From Dawidia soli (lineage in GTDB: Bacteria > Bacteroidota > Bacteroidia > Cytophagales > Cyclobacteriaceae), in assembly GCF_018598185.1 (NCBI RefSeq), contig NZ_JAHESC010000006.1, forward strand, positions 1-64,000: 64,000 nt of DNA, in the 5' to 3' direction. The notes beneath the pieces were generated by a model. The model worked only from the letters and a program-made list of their open reading frames with translations. It was not told the origin of the DNA and made no database searches. Position numbers and translations under genes: made by a program. Positions 1 through 8,287 of this stretch are shown piece after piece (the first letter of the stretch is position 1; every line of letters starts with the position of its first letter).

Positions 1-10
1 ATAAAACTTT

Positions 11-40
11 GCCATGCAGAGCTGCATGGCTATTTTATTA
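11..40 (+). terminator. hairpin terminator of a gene left of the window
   Basis: Perfect 8-bp stem GCCATGCA/TGCATGGC around the loop GAGC, followed by the T-rich tract TATTTTATTA. It would end a + strand transcript entering from outside the window. The T tract is interrupted, so efficiency is uncertain. Confidence 0.6.
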
Positions 41-158
41 TATATCAGTCACTTACATTAAGTAGACGGCTATGGTCAGAGACCGGCGCCAGAGGCGGCG
101 TGGTGTTGGGGGCATTCAGGGATAGCTTCGGGATAACTATACTATGGCGTATCTCCGG

Positions 159-242
159 CTTTGCTATGGCTTTGGTATGGTTGAAGATCGCTATAAGGTC
201 GCTATAAGGTCAGTATAAGGTCGCTGTATGGTCGCTGTAAGG
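159..242. repeat. 11-bp tandem repeat, 5 good units plus 2 degenerate
   Basis: Five head-to-tail units of exactly 11 bp occupy 188-242: TCGCTATAAGG twice, then TCAGTATAAGG, TCGCTGTATGG and TCGCTGTAAGG. Two weaker units, CTTTGCTATGG and CTTTGGTATGG, lie just upstream at 159-180. The array does not preserve a reading frame. A second 11-bp array is found inside the long palindrome near 59.3 kb. Confidence 0.85.
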
Positions 243-375
243 GAGGGGCGATTGGGGCAGGCTTTTGTGGTGGATCGGAAAAAATAGTGTGTTGGATACG
301 GAGAAATACAATGGCGGGTTACGGAGGGAGAAGGTGGAAAAATCGGGGGGATATTCGTTTTTTCGGAATATTTTG

Positions 376-383
376 TACTTTTG
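376..383 (+). promoter_or_regulatory. candidate upstream promoter, -7 box TACTTTTG
   Basis: TACTTTTG matches the Bacteroidota -7 consensus TAnnTTTG. A T-rich stretch (GTTTTTTCGG) about 12-20 bases upstream could be the -33 region, but no clear TTTG is present. If active it would give a leader of about 160 bases before rplC containing the hairpin at 423-443. Confidence 0.4.
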
Positions 384-422
384 CCGCCCCGCAAAGCAGG
401 AATGCAGTAATGGGAGCTAGTC

Positions 423-443
423 TTTGGGGCGTAATTCCCCAAA
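423..443. other. leader hairpin TTTGGGG/CCCCAAA
   Basis: Perfect 7-bp inverted repeat with a 7-base loop (CGTAATT). It lies between the two candidate promoters and before rplC. It has no T run, so it is not a simple terminator. A role in ribosomal-protein autoregulation is only a guess. Confidence 0.4.
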
Positions 444-459
444 AATTTCAGAGGGTACA

Positions 460-490
460 TTTGGTAACTCCCCTTTAGTTCCTATCTTTG
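460..490 (+). promoter_or_regulatory. probable main promoter of the rplC operon
   Basis: TTTGG at 460-464 and TATCTTTG at 483-490 match the -33 (TTTG) and -7 (TAnnTTTG) elements recognised by the Bacteroidota primary sigma factor, with an 18-base spacer. The same pair of elements with the same spacer appears in front of rpsH, which strengthens both. A start near 495 would give a leader of roughly 55 bases. Confidence 0.7.
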
Positions 491-551
491 CAGTCCTTTT
501 TGCGACAAGAGTCCAGAAAGTCCTGAAAAACAGCATAAAACGGTTTCAACC

Positions 552-1184
552 ATGCCTGGAATTATAGGAAAGAAAATAGGAATGACTAGCATATTCGGCC
601 CGGAGGGTGAGAATATCGCATGCACAGTAATTGAGGCTGGCCCTTGTGTCGTGACACAAGTGAAAAATGAAGAGACAGACGGATATCGTGCCGTTCAACT
701 TGCTTTCGGTGAGAAGAAAGAGAAAAACTCTACCAAAGCAGAAATTGGCCACTTCAAAAAGGCGAACACCACCCCGAAGAAAGAGGTAGCTGAGTTTCGC
801 GATTTCAAAGCTGAGTTTGAAGGCGTGGCCGAGCTCGGTAAAGAATTGCGTATTCAAGACATTTTCGTTGTCGGTGATTTTATTGACGCGATCGGCACAT
901 CAAAAGGTCGCGGTTTTCAAGGTGTTGTAAAACGCCACGGTTTCGGTGGTGTTGGTGGCGCAACGCACGGTCAGCACGATCGTCTCCGCGCTCCTGGTTC
1001 CATGGGTAACGCTTCGTTTGCATCACGTGTACCGAAAGGTAAGCGTCTCGCAGGCCGCATGGGCGGTGCTCAGGTGAAACTGACCAACCTGGAGGTAATA
1101 AAGATCCTTCCCGAGCAAAATCTGATCGTTATCAGCGGTTCCGTTCCGGGCCCTAAAAATTCAACTGTAATTCTTCAGAAATAA
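552..1184 (+). CDS. rplC: 50S ribosomal protein L3
   Basis: 210-residue L3, an early-assembling large-subunit protein whose central loop reaches the peptidyl-transferase centre. The N-terminal [10 protein letters not shown] motif, the conserved [14 protein letters not shown] loop (about 118-131, with the glutamine that is methylated in E. coli at residue 123) and RAPGSMG are all visible. It is the first gene of the cluster here; S10, which normally precedes it, is absent. Its stop overlaps the next start in TAATG, suggesting translational coupling to rplD. The start is fixed by the conserved N terminus; there is no clear Shine-Dalgarno sequence, as is usual for the phylum. Confidence 0.98.
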   Translation: MPGIIGKKIGMTSIFGPEGENIACTVIEAGPCVVTQVKNEETDGYRAVQLAFGEKKEKNSTKAEIGHFKKANTTPKKEVAEFRDFKAEFEGVAELGKELRIQDIFVVGDFIDAIGTSKGRGFQGVVKRHGFGGVGGATHGQHDRLRAPGSMGNASFASRVPKGKRLAGRMGGAQVKLTNLEVIKILPEQNLIVISGSVPGPKNSTVILQK

Positions 1185-1816
1185 TGGAAGTAGCAGTCAT
1201 TAAATCCAGCGGCGAGAAGACCAGCAAAAACGTAAGTCTTCCTGAAACTATCTTCGGTATCGAGCCGAACGATCACGCCATCTACTTAGACGTAAAAAGC
1301 TACCTGGCCAACCAGCGTCAGGGTACGCATAAATCAAAGCAACGTAACGAGATCTCGGGTTCTTCTAAAAAGCTGAAGAAACAAAAAGGTACTGGTGGAG
1401 CCCGTGCGGGTAACATCAAGAACCCTCAGTTCAAAGGTGGTGGCCGTGTATTCGGTCCTCAGCCCCGCGACTACTCGTTCAAGCTGAACAAGAAAGTAAA
1501 AGACCTGGCTCGTAAGTCAGCGTTGACATACAAAGCGAAAGATAACTCGATCGCTATCCTCGAGGACTTCTCTTTCGAAGCTCCGAAGACCAAACAATAT
1601 CTGTCCATGCTGGCAGCCTTGTCGCTGGGCGATAAGAAGACGCTTCTCGTGCTTCCGGAAGTGAATAAGAACGTCGTTCTTTCCGGCAGAAACATCCAGA
1701 ACACAAAAATTACCACAGCCGATCAGATCAACACCTATGATGTGATGAACGCTGACAATGTGATCTTTGTCGAGAGCTCGATTACGAAAGTTGAGAACTT
1801 ATTAAATAAAGCATAA
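1184..1816 (+). CDS. rplD: 50S ribosomal protein L4
   Basis: 210-residue L4. It binds 23S rRNA and sends a long loop into the exit tunnel. The loop is recognisable at about 45-92 by [20 protein letters not shown] and the basic [15 protein letters not shown] stretch. In E. coli L4 represses its own operon by attenuation in the S10 leader; whether that happens here is unknown, because this operon begins at rplC and its leader differs. It is coupled at both ends through TAATG overlaps with rplC and rplW. Confidence 0.98.
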   Translation: MEVAVIKSSGEKTSKNVSLPETIFGIEPNDHAIYLDVKSYLANQRQGTHKSKQRNEISGSSKKLKKQKGTGGARAGNIKNPQFKGGGRVFGPQPRDYSFKLNKKVKDLARKSALTYKAKDNSIAILEDFSFEAPKTKQYLSMLAALSLGDKKTLLVLPEVNKNVVLSGRNIQNTKITTADQINTYDVMNADNVIFVESSITKVENLLNKA

Positions 1817-2103
1817 TGAGTATCCTGAAGAGACCATTGGTAACGGAGAAAGTCTCTGCCCTGAACGAGAAAGGCAAATACGGTTTTGTCGTGGATGCTG
1901 ATGCTAATAAGGTAGAGATCAAGAAGGCCGTTGAAAAGCAATATGGCGTAAACGTAGAGAAAGTGAATACCATGAACGTAATGGGTAAGAAAAAGACCCG
2001 CTACACCAAAACAGGTATCCTTTCCGGTCGCCGTCCCAGCTACAAGAAAGCTGTTGTGACACTTGCACAAGGCGAAGTAATAGATTTTTATAGCAACGTA
2101 TAA
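1816..2103 (+). CDS. rplW: 50S ribosomal protein L23
   Basis: 95-residue L23, a tunnel-exit protein that docks SRP and trigger factor in bacteria. The sequence opens with the typical LKRPLVTEK motif and continues with YGFVVDADANKVEIKKAVE and VNTMNVMGKKKT, matching the family over its full length. It overlaps the rplD stop by one base and is followed after ten bases by rplB. Nothing unusual is seen. Confidence 0.97.
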   Translation: MSILKRPLVTEKVSALNEKGKYGFVVDADANKVEIKKAVEKQYGVNVEKVNTMNVMGKKKTRYTKTGILSGRRPSYKKAVVTLAQGEVIDFYSNV

Positions 2104-2113
2104 TATTTGAGCC

Positions 2114-2938
2114 ATGGCGTTGAAAAAACTTAAACCAGTAACGGCCGGTACGCGTCACAGACTCGCACCTTCGTTCGATGACATTACGGCATCGAAGCCG
2201 GAGAAGTCACTGGTACAAACGATAAAGAAGACAGGTGGCCGTAACAGCAATGGTAAAATGTCCATGCGTTACATCGGTGGTGGTCACAAGCAAAAACGCA
2301 GAGAGATCGACTTCAAACGTAACAAAGCAGGTATTCCTGCTACGGTGAAGTCTATCGAGTACGATCCTACACGGACGGCTCGTATTGCCCTGCTGTATTA
2401 TGCCGATGGTTTCAAGACTTATATCATTGCTCCCGATGGTCTGAAAGTAGGCCAGCAAGTTGTTTCAGGTGCTGATGTAGCGCCGGAAGTAGGCAACGCG
2501 CTGCCGCTGGCAAAGATCCCCGTGGGTACTATCGTACACAACGTTGAGCTGAAGCCTGGCAAAGGTGGTGCAATCGCCCGCTCTGCCGGTACCTTCGTAC
2601 AGCTGCTGGCCCGCGAAAACGGTATGGCTACGCTGAAGATGCCTTCAGGCGAGATGCGTAACGTAATGGACGTATGCATGGCAACAGTAGGCGCTACATC
2701 AAACGCTGACCACATGAACGAAAGTGTTGGTAAAGCAGGTCGTAGCCGCTGGAGAGGTATCCGCCCGCGCACCCGTGCGGTAGCGATGAACCCTGTCGAT
2801 CACCCGATGGGTGGTGGTGAAGGTCGTGCCTCCGGTGGTCACCCGCGCTCACGCAACGGTCTCTATACGAAAGGTAAGAAGACCCGTTCTCCGAAGAAGT
2901 ATTCCGATCGTCTAATCATATCTAGAAGGAAAAAATAA
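2114..2938 (+). CDS. rplB: 50S ribosomal protein L2
   Basis: 274-residue L2, required for subunit association and peptidyl-transferase activity. The [15 protein letters not shown] segment, the [14 protein letters not shown] motif and the C-terminal [13 protein letters not shown] loop, with the universally conserved histidine, are present. The basic C terminus ([13 protein letters not shown]) is typical. The length is normal. Its stop is shared with the rpsS start as TAATG. Confidence 0.98.
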   Translation: MALKKLKPVTAGTRHRLAPSFDDITASKPEKSLVQTIKKTGGRNSNGKMSMRYIGGGHKQKRREIDFKRNKAGIPATVKSIEYDPTRTARIALLYYADGFKTYIIAPDGLKVGQQVVSGADVAPEVGNALPLAKIPVGTIVHNVELKPGKGGAIARSAGTFVQLLARENGMATLKMPSGEMRNVMDVCMATVGATSNADHMNESVGKAGRSRWRGIRPRTRAVAMNPVDHPMGGGEGRASGGHPRSRNGLYTKGKKTRSPKKYSDRLIISRRKK

Positions 2939-3216
2939 TGGGACGCTCAATTAAGAAAGGTCCGTACTGCGACAACCGTCTGCTGAAGAAAGTCGAGACG
3001 GCAGAGAAGTCAGGCAAGAAGTCTGTGATCAAGACCTGGTCACGTCGCTCGACGATCACGCCTGATCTGATCGGCAATACCTTCGCGGTGCATAATGGAA
3101 ATAAATTCATTCCTGTTTATGTAACGGAGAACATGGTGGGTCATAAGCTTGGCGAATTTGCGCCGACCCGCACATTCCGTGGTCACTCAGGAAACAAGAA
3201 AGATAACGCTAGGTAA
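2938..3216 (+). CDS. rpsS: 30S ribosomal protein S19
   Basis: 92-residue S19, a small-subunit head protein that contacts 16S rRNA and the A-site finger with S13. The signature [10 protein letters not shown] at the N terminus and the C-terminal [19 protein letters not shown](R)GH motif are clear. It lies directly behind rplB with overlapping stop/start and three bases before rplV, the standard bacterial order. Confidence 0.98.
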   Translation: MGRSIKKGPYCDNRLLKKVETAEKSGKKSVIKTWSRRSTITPDLIGNTFAVHNGNKFIPVYVTENMVGHKLGEFAPTRTFRGHSGNKKDNAR

Positions 3217-3218
3217 TC

Positions 3219-3689
3219 ATGGAAACTGTAGCGAAAAAGACAAAACGTTCAGTATTAAAGCGTGAGCAACGCGACGCTCGTAAAGAAGCCGCTAAGAACG
3301 GACCTTCTGTAGCGAAATTGAAAAATGTGCCGACCTCGCCTCGTAAGATGCGTCTGGTGGCCGACCTGATCCGCGGCGAGCGCGTGAACAAGGCGCTGAA
3401 CATTCTGAAATATGAGCCCAAGATCGGTGCCGGTAAACTGGAGAAACTTCTCCTGTCTGCTATCTCCAGCTGGGAAGCAAAACACACGGATGTGAAGCTG
3501 GAAGAAGCCGACCTGTACGTAAAAGATATTTTCGTAGACGGCGGCCGGATCCTGAAGAGACTGCGCCCTGCACCGCAAGGTCGTGCGCACCGTGTCAGAA
3601 AACGTTCTAACCACGTAACACTGGTGGTAGACAGCTTCAAGAAAGAAGGCTCAGAAGTGGCAACAACTGATAAAGAAACTAAGGAATAA
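3219..3689 (+). CDS. rplV: 50S ribosomal protein L22 with N- and C-terminal extensions
   Basis: 156-residue L22, longer than the roughly 110 residues of E. coli. The core begins at about residue 41 ([14 protein letters not shown]) and includes the tunnel-lining loop near [24 protein letters not shown]. About 38 mostly basic residues precede the core, and an acidic tail ([16 protein letters not shown]) follows it. The first ATG is kept because it lies three bases after the rpsS stop and the extension has the same codon character. It overlaps the rpsC start by one base. Confidence 0.96.
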   Translation: METVAKKTKRSVLKREQRDARKEAAKNGPSVAKLKNVPTSPRKMRLVADLIRGERVNKALNILKYEPKIGAGKLEKLLLSAISSWEAKHTDVKLEEADLYVKDIFVDGGRILKRLRPAPQGRAHRVRKRSNHVTLVVDSFKKEGSEVATTDKETKE

Positions 3690-4534
3690 TGGGACAGAAA
3701 ATTAATCCGATTGCCCTGCGCTTAGGCATAGTACGTGGTTGGGATAGCAACTGGTACGGTGGTAAAACCTTCGCTGACAAACTGGTGGAAGACCAGAAGA
3801 TCAGAGAATATGTGCAGGCCCGTATTCCGAAAGGCGGTATCGCCAAGGTTGTTATCGAGCGTACCTTGAAGCGCATCACGCTGACGATCCACACAGCCCG
3901 TCCCGGCGTGGTGATCGGTAAAGGCGGTGGCGAGGTAGACAAGATCAAAGAAGAGCTGAAGAAGATCACGAACAAGGATGTTCAGATCAACATCTTCGAG
4001 ATCAAACGCCCCGAGCTGGATTCGAAACTGGTAGGTGAGTCTATCGCCCAGCAGATCGAAGCCCGGATTTCGTACAAGCGCGCCATGAAGCAAGCAATCG
4101 CTTCGGCCATGCGTGTCGGTGCGGAAGGCATCAAGATCAAGACATCAGGCCGTCTGGCCGGCGCCGACATGGCACGGACAGAACAATATAAAGAAGGTCG
4201 GATTCCCCTGCACACCCTGCGTGCGGACATCGACTATGCGCACTCTGAGGCACAGACCGTATACGGTAAGATCGGTATCAAGGTATGGATCTTCAAAGGT
4301 GAGGTTTACGGTAAGCGTGACCTGTCGCCGAACGTAGGTCTGGCGAGCAACGCCGGTGGCGACCAGCGCGGAGAGAACCGTGGCGGTGGCCGTGGCGATC
4401 GCAACGAGCGCGGTGGCGGTCGTGGCGGTGATCGTCGCAGAGGAGGCGGAGGCGACCGTCGTGACGGTGGTCGCGATGGTGGTGGAAGACGCGGCGGTGA
4501 TAACCGCGGTGGTGGCCCCAGAAGAAACGGTTAA
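3689..4534 (+). CDS. rpsC: 30S ribosomal protein S3 with long RGG-rich tail
   Basis: 281-residue S3, which lines the mRNA entry channel. It has an N-terminal type-II KH domain (GxxG within [13 protein letters not shown], about 72-84) and the S3 C-terminal domain ending near [12 protein letters not shown]. Residues 223-281 form an extra tail made almost only of Gly, Arg, Asp and Asn in RGG/RGGD patterns, absent from E. coli S3 (233 residues). The tail is predicted disordered and RNA-binding by composition. It is followed by 33 non-coding bases before rplP. Confidence 0.97.
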   Translation: MGQKINPIALRLGIVRGWDSNWYGGKTFADKLVEDQKIREYVQARIPKGGIAKVVIERTLKRITLTIHTARPGVVIGKGGGEVDKIKEELKKITNKDVQINIFEIKRPELDSKLVGESIAQQIEARISYKRAMKQAIASAMRVGAEGIKIKTSGRLAGADMARTEQYKEGRIPLHTLRADIDYAHSEAQTVYGKIGIKVWIFKGEVYGKRDLSPNVGLASNAGGDQRGENRGGGRGDRNERGGGRGGDRRRGGGGDRRDGGRDGGGRRGGDNRGGGPRRNG

Positions 4535-4567
4535 TTATCAATTACGAACGTATAAAGTCAGGCAATC

Positions 4568-4987
4568 ATGTTACAGCCTAAACGAACGAAATTTAGAAAG
4601 ATGCAGAAGGGTCGCGTGAAAGGTATCGCGACACGCGGTCATTCGATCGCCTTCGGATCTTTTGCACTGAAATCGCTGGAAGGCGGCTGGATCACAGCGC
4701 GTCAGCTTGAAGCGGCGCGTATCGCCGTGACCCGCGCCATGAAGCGTGAAGGTCAGGTTTGGATCCGCATCTTCCCCGATAAACCGATCACCCGCAAGCC
4801 TGCTGAAGTGCGGATGGGTAAAGGTAAAGGTGCCCCGGAATATTGGGTAGCGGTCGTGAAGCCTGGCACAATCCTGTTCGAAGCGGGTGGTGTAAGCCTT
4901 GCCACTGCCAAAGAAGCCCTGAAACTGGCCGAAGGCAAGCTGCCGTTCAAGACTAAGTTTACAGTTCGACCTGACTACGTAGAATAA
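4568..4987 (+). CDS. rplP: 50S ribosomal protein L16
   Basis: 139-residue L16, located near the A-site tRNA elbow. It opens with [16 protein letters not shown] and carries [13 protein letters not shown], the conserved [19 protein letters not shown] helix and the [20 protein letters not shown] loop containing the arginine modified in E. coli. Length and motifs are standard. It is three bases from rpmC. Confidence 0.98.
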   Translation: MLQPKRTKFRKMQKGRVKGIATRGHSIAFGSFALKSLEGGWITARQLEAARIAVTRAMKREGQVWIRIFPDKPITRKPAEVRMGKGKGAPEYWVAVVKPGTILFEAGGVSLATAKEALKLAEGKLPFKTKFTVRPDYVE

Positions 4988-4990
4988 GCC

Positions 4991-5188
4991 ATGAAAGCAA
5001 CTGAAATCAAAGGACTGAGCGTAGCCGAACTGAAAGAGAAGATCGGCTCGGAGAAGGAAGCGCTGCGTAAGATGCAATTTGCGCATCAGATCTCGTCGGT
5101 GGAGAATCCGATGAAACTGAAAGAGACCCGTAAACTGATAGCCCGCCTCAACACCGAGCTGACGGCTAAGCAGAACGCAACGAAATAA
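4991..5188 (+). CDS. rpmC: 50S ribosomal protein L29
   Basis: 65-residue L29, a helical hairpin at the tunnel exit next to L23. The N-terminal MKATEIKGLSVAELKEKI segment and the second helix (ENPMKLKETRKLIARLNTEL) are typical. It lies between rplP and rpsQ as in nearly all bacteria. The 28-base gap to rpsQ is AT-rich and has no obvious signal. Confidence 0.96.
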   Translation: MKATEIKGLSVAELKEKIGSEKEALRKMQFAHQISSVENPMKLKETRKLIARLNTELTAKQNATK

Positions 5189-5216
5189 TAACATCAACCA
5201 ATAACGACATAACGTT

Positions 5217-5483
5217 ATGGAACTTAACGCAGAGCGTAACGAACGCAAAGAAAGGATCGGTAAAGTGACTAGCAACAAGATGCAAAAGACCATCACCGTT
5301 GCAGTTGACCGTAAAGTGAAGCACCCGATCTACGGTAAATTCGTGAACCGGACAACCAAGTTCAAGGCACACGACGAAGAGAACACCGCAGGTATCGGCG
5401 ATACCGTTCGCATCATGGAGACCCGTCCCCTGAGCAAGGATAAGCGCTGGAGACTGGTAGAGATCATCGAGAAGGCAAAGTAA
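5217..5483 (+). CDS. rpsQ: 30S ribosomal protein S17
   Basis: 88-residue S17, an OB-fold protein that binds 16S rRNA helix 11 early in assembly. The core motif [21 protein letters not shown], then [32 protein letters not shown], matches the family. It is followed by the longest gap in this part of the operon (105 bases), which contains a stable hairpin. Confidence 0.97.
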   Translation: MELNAERNERKERIGKVTSNKMQKTITVAVDRKVKHPIYGKFVNRTTKFKAHDEENTAGIGDTVRIMETRPLSKDKRWRLVEIIEKAK

Positions 5484-5493
5484 TATTGCTTAC

Positions 5494-5528
5494 GGGGTGC
5501 TGGCCTGCTGTCGCAGGCTGATGGCCCC
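5494..5528. other. stable hairpin between rpsQ and rplN
   Basis: GGGG at 5494-5497 faces CCCC at 5525-5528, enclosing a perfect inner stem GCCTGC/GCAGGC (5503-5508 with 5513-5518, loop TGTC). No T run follows, so it is not a standard terminator. It sits in an otherwise tightly packed operon and may be a protein-binding or processing site; that is inference. Confidence 0.55.
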
Positions 5529-5588
5529 GCGAGAGATGATCCGAGCGCTCAGAGGCTTATAAAGAAACTGATTAGAAGATAAAAAATT

Positions 5589-5957
5589 ATGATACGCACC
5601 GAATCCAGACTTACTGTAGCTGACAATAGCGGAGCCAAAGAAGTGCTTTGTATGCACGTACTGGGCGGCACAGGAAGACGTTACGCTTCCGTTGGCGACA
5701 AGATCGTCGTGACTGTAAAGTCTGCCATGCCGAGCAGCCAGGTGAAGAAAGGTACTGTCACCAAGGCGGTTGTGGTACGGACCACGAAAGAAGTTAGAAG
5801 AAAAGATGGTTCATACATCCGTTTTGAAGATAATGCTGCCGTGTTGCTGAACAACCAGGACGAGCCCCGTGGAACCCGTATTTTCGGTCCGGTGGCACGT
5901 GAGCTTCGCGAGAAGCAGTTCATGAAGATTGTTTCACTGGCACCTGAAGTTATATAA
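5589..5957 (+). CDS. rplN: 50S ribosomal protein L14
   Basis: 122-residue L14, a subunit-interface protein contacting 16S helix 14. The N terminus [18 protein letters not shown] and the [26 protein letters not shown] and [10 protein letters not shown] segments cover the full family length. It is the first gene of the part that corresponds to the spc operon of E. coli. Three bases separate it from rplX. Confidence 0.98.
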   Translation: MIRTESRLTVADNSGAKEVLCMHVLGGTGRRYASVGDKIVVTVKSAMPSSQVKKGTVTKAVVVRTTKEVRRKDGSYIRFEDNAAVLLNNQDEPRGTRIFGPVARELREKQFMKIVSLAPEVI

Positions 5958-5960
5958 GCC

Positions 5961-6302
5961 ATGGAAAAGACAAACACACAGAAAGTAAAGCTGCACATCC
6001 GCAAGGGTGACCGCGTGCGTGTTATCGCCGGCGACGACAAAGGCAAAGAGGGTACGGTACTGGAGATCCTGACATCGAAGAACCGCGCTACCGTTGAAGG
6101 GGTGAATATTGTCACCAAGCACACCAAGCCGTCCGCAGGCAAGCCTGAAGGCGGAATCACGAAGACAGAGGCATCTGTCCACATCAGCAACCTGCAACTG
6201 ATCGATCCTGCATCGGGCAAAATTGTTCGTACAGGCCGGAAGTTGAACGAAAAAGGCAAGCTGCAGAGATATTCTAAGAAAACCGGAGATTTTATTAAAT
6301 AA
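5961..6302 (+). CDS. rplX: 50S ribosomal protein L24
   Basis: 113-residue L24, an assembly-initiator protein with a KOW motif. The [23 protein letters not shown] segment (about 14-36) is the KOW region, followed by [14 protein letters not shown] and the [16 protein letters not shown] stretch. The stop shares bases with the rplE start (TAATG), implying coupled translation. Confidence 0.97.
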   Translation: MEKTNTQKVKLHIRKGDRVRVIAGDDKGKEGTVLEILTSKNRATVEGVNIVTKHTKPSAGKPEGGITKTEASVHISNLQLIDPASGKIVRTGRKLNEKGKLQRYSKKTGDFIK

Positions 6303-6853
6303 TGGCAACTCCTAGACTAAAGGACAAGTACACGAAAGAGATTGTCCCTGCTCTTAAGCAGAAATTCGAATATTCGTCGATCATGCAGGTTCCGAAGATC
6401 GAAAAGATCTGCATCAACAAAGGTATGGGCGTAGCCGTTACCGATAAGAAGCTGATCGACGTGGCGCTGGAAGAAATCAGCAGCATCACCGGCCAGAAGG
6501 CCGTTTCGACCAAGTCGAAGAAAGCGATCTCGAACTTCAAGCTGCGTGAGAACATGCCGATCGGTGTGCGTGTAACGCTGCGTGGCGACAAGATGTACGA
6601 GTTCATGGACCGCCTGATGAGCATCGCGCTGCCGCGTGTACGCGATTTCAAAGGTGTGAACAACAAGGGTTTCGACGGTCGCGGCAACTACACCCTGGGT
6701 GTGAAAGAGCAGATCATCTTCCCGGAGATCTCCATCGACAAGGTTAACAAGATCAGCGGTATGGACATTACGTTCGTTACCACTGCCCAAACTGACGAAG
6801 AGAGCTTTGAGCTCCTGAAAGCATTCGGGATGCCCTTTGCTACTAAAAACTAA
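6302..6853 (+). CDS. rplE: 50S ribosomal protein L5
   Basis: 183-residue L5, which binds 5S rRNA and the P-site tRNA T-loop. Visible family motifs are [15 protein letters not shown], the [13 protein letters not shown] segment, [42 protein letters not shown] and the C-terminal [10 protein letters not shown]. Length is standard. In E. coli S8 binds the start region of this cistron to repress the spc operon; I did not identify an equivalent site here. Confidence 0.98.
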   Translation: MATPRLKDKYTKEIVPALKQKFEYSSIMQVPKIEKICINKGMGVAVTDKKLIDVALEEISSITGQKAVSTKSKKAISNFKLRENMPIGVRVTLRGDKMYEFMDRLMSIALPRVRDFKGVNNKGFDGRGNYTLGVKEQIIFPEISIDKVNKISGMDITFVTTAQTDEESFELLKAFGMPFATKN

Positions 6854-6861
6854 TAACGAGC

Positions 6862-7131
6862 ATGGCTAAATTATCAGTAATAGCAAGACAAACCAAGCGC
6901 GAGAAGCTGGTTGCTACTTATGCCGCAAAGCGTAAGGCCCTGAAAGAGGCCGGCGATTACGCCGCCCTGGACAAACTGCCCCGCAACGCGTCGCCGGTTC
7001 GTCTGAAGAATCGTTGCAAACTGACCGGTCGTCCGAAAGGTTATATCGGGAAATTCGGAGTTTGCCGTAACGTATTCCGTGAAATGGCATCCGCCGGTAA
7101 GATTCCCGGTGTGACAAAGGCTAGCTGGTAA
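6862..7131 (+). CDS. rpsN: 30S ribosomal protein S14, zinc-free long form
   Basis: 89-residue S14. It is the long form without zinc-binding CxxC pairs; cysteines appear only in RCKLTGRP and GVCRNVFRE. The C-terminal [20 protein letters not shown]...GVTKASW block is diagnostic. It is the last gene before a 152-base gap carrying a terminator and a new promoter, so transcription may be reset here. Confidence 0.97.
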   Translation: MAKLSVIARQTKREKLVATYAAKRKALKEAGDYAALDKLPRNASPVRLKNRCKLTGRPKGYIGKFGVCRNVFREMASAGKIPGVTKASW

Positions 7132-7197
7132 GCGCCTGCGTCTCAACATATTGGTTGCTGAGTATCCTGGTCTCCGCAAGGAGAAACCTGATAACAG

Positions 7198-7228
7198 TTT
7201 GGATAATATAAATTGTTATATATCTTTG
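7198..7228 (+). promoter_or_regulatory. internal promoter before rpsH
   Basis: TTTGG at 7198-7202 and TATCTTTG at 7221-7228 are separated by 18 bases, identical in elements and spacing to the rplC promoter. A start near 7233-7235 would drive rpsH through rplQ as a second unit. The predicted start falls in the left arm of the overlapping terminator, so transcripts from here would not form the full hairpin. Confidence 0.65.
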
Positions 7229-7262
7229 CAGCCCGGTTTGAAAAAACGCGGGCTTGCTTTTT
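7228..7262 (+). terminator. terminator between rpsN and rpsH
   Basis: GCAGCCCG (7228-7235) pairs with CGGGCTTGC (7249-7257, one bulged T) and is followed by five T residues. Only transcripts reading in from rpsN contain the whole stem. It overlaps the internal promoter start region. A separate small hairpin, TCTCC-GCAA-GGAGA at 7171-7184, lies upstream. Confidence 0.55.
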
Positions 7263-7283
7263 AATTAAAAGGACGAAAATAAA

Positions 7284-7682
7284 ATGACTGATCCGATAGC
7301 AGATTACTTAACCCGGTTACGGAATGCCATCAAGGCTAACCACCGCGTAGTGGAGATCCCTGCATCCAACCTCAAAAAAGAAATCACCAAGGTTCTTTTT
7401 GACAAGGGTTATATCCTGAACTACAAGTTCGAAGATGTGGCCAACCGCCAAGGCAACATCAAGATTGCCCTCAAGTACAATCCTGAGACCCGGCAATCCG
7501 CCATCACCAAGCTGGAGCGTATCAGCTCCCCTGGTCTGCGTACCTACCGTGGCGCAACCGAGCTGCCCCGCGTACTGAACGGTCTGGGTGTGGCCATCCT
7601 GTCTACTTCGAAAGGAGTGATTACAGACAAGGAGGCTCGTAACCTGAACGTGGGTGGAGAAGTACTGTGTTTCGTCTACTAA
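7284..7682 (+). CDS. rpsH: 30S ribosomal protein S8
   Basis: 132-residue S8, central to assembly of the 30S platform. [18 protein letters not shown], the [11 protein letters not shown] motif and the C-terminal [19 protein letters not shown]...GEVLCFVY are the conserved RNA-binding surfaces. It is the first gene behind an internal promoter, so in this organism S8 levels may be set partly independently of the upstream genes. Confidence 0.98.
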   Translation: MTDPIADYLTRLRNAIKANHRVVEIPASNLKKEITKVLFDKGYILNYKFEDVANRQGNIKIALKYNPETRQSAITKLERISSPGLRTYRGATELPRVLNGLGVAILSTSKGVITDKEARNLNVGGEVLCFVY

Positions 7683-7697
7683 AAAAGGAAAAGAGCA

Positions 7698-8249
7698 ATG
7701 TCACGTATAGGAAATAAACCCGTTTCAATTCCCTCCGGTGTAACGTTCAACTTTGCTAACCACAAAGTAACCGTGAAAGGCCCGAAGGGTGAACTTCACC
7801 AGACTGTCGATCCTGACTTTACAATCAAGCAGGAGAACGGCGAGGTGACTGTTACCCGCCCTACTGAACAGAAACGTCACAAAGCCATGCACGGTCTGTA
7901 CCGCGCATTGATCGCCAACATGGTTGAAGGCGTATCAAAAGGTTACCGTCATCAGCTCGAGCTGGTGGGTGTAGGTTACAAAGCTGCCGCCCAGTCAAAC
8001 GTACTGGAGCTTAGCTTGGGTTACTCACACAACGTGTTCCTGGCCGTTCCGTCAGAAGTTAAGGTAACGACCCAGCAGGAGAAAGGTCAAAACCCGACGA
8101 TCATCCTGGAAGGTATCGACAAGCAACTGATGGGCCAGGTAGCAGCAAAGATCAAATCGCTCCGTAAAGTTGAGCCTTACAAAGGTAAAGGTGTTCGCTT
8201 CACAGGTGAGTTTGTACGCAGAAAAGCTGGTAAAGCTGCTTCTAAATAA
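7698..8249 (+). CDS. rplF: 50S ribosomal protein L6
   Basis: 183-residue L6, located at the base of the L7/L12 stalk near the sarcin-ricin loop. It has two related alpha/beta domains: SRIGNKPVSIPSGV... in the first, and LELVGVGYKA followed by the C-terminal IKSLRKVEPYKGKGVRFTGE signature in the second. Full length. A 38-base gap precedes rplR. Confidence 0.98.
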   Translation: MSRIGNKPVSIPSGVTFNFANHKVTVKGPKGELHQTVDPDFTIKQENGEVTVTRPTEQKRHKAMHGLYRALIANMVEGVSKGYRHQLELVGVGYKAAAQSNVLELSLGYSHNVFLAVPSEVKVTTQQEKGQNPTIILEGIDKQLMGQVAAKIKSLRKVEPYKGKGVRFTGEFVRRKAGKAASK

Positions 8250-8287
8250 AATTAAGTAGAACTAAAGCATCATAGAGCATATACGCT

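Larger units (their letters stand above)
1..551. other. non-coding region upstream of the ribosomal operon
   Basis: No credible coding sequence is seen; the short frames here lack any recognisable family and overlap repeats. The stretch holds a hairpin terminator at its left end, an 11-bp tandem repeat, two TAnnTTTG promoter-like boxes and a leader hairpin, all listed separately. Between about 41 and 158 I see only scattered TATGG-like motifs. The usual left neighbour of rplC, rpsJ (S10), is not present here. Confidence 0.75.

Noticed and set aside
191-460. Minus-strand frame upstream of rplC
   Set aside because: Runs through the 11-bp array and promoter elements; no homology.
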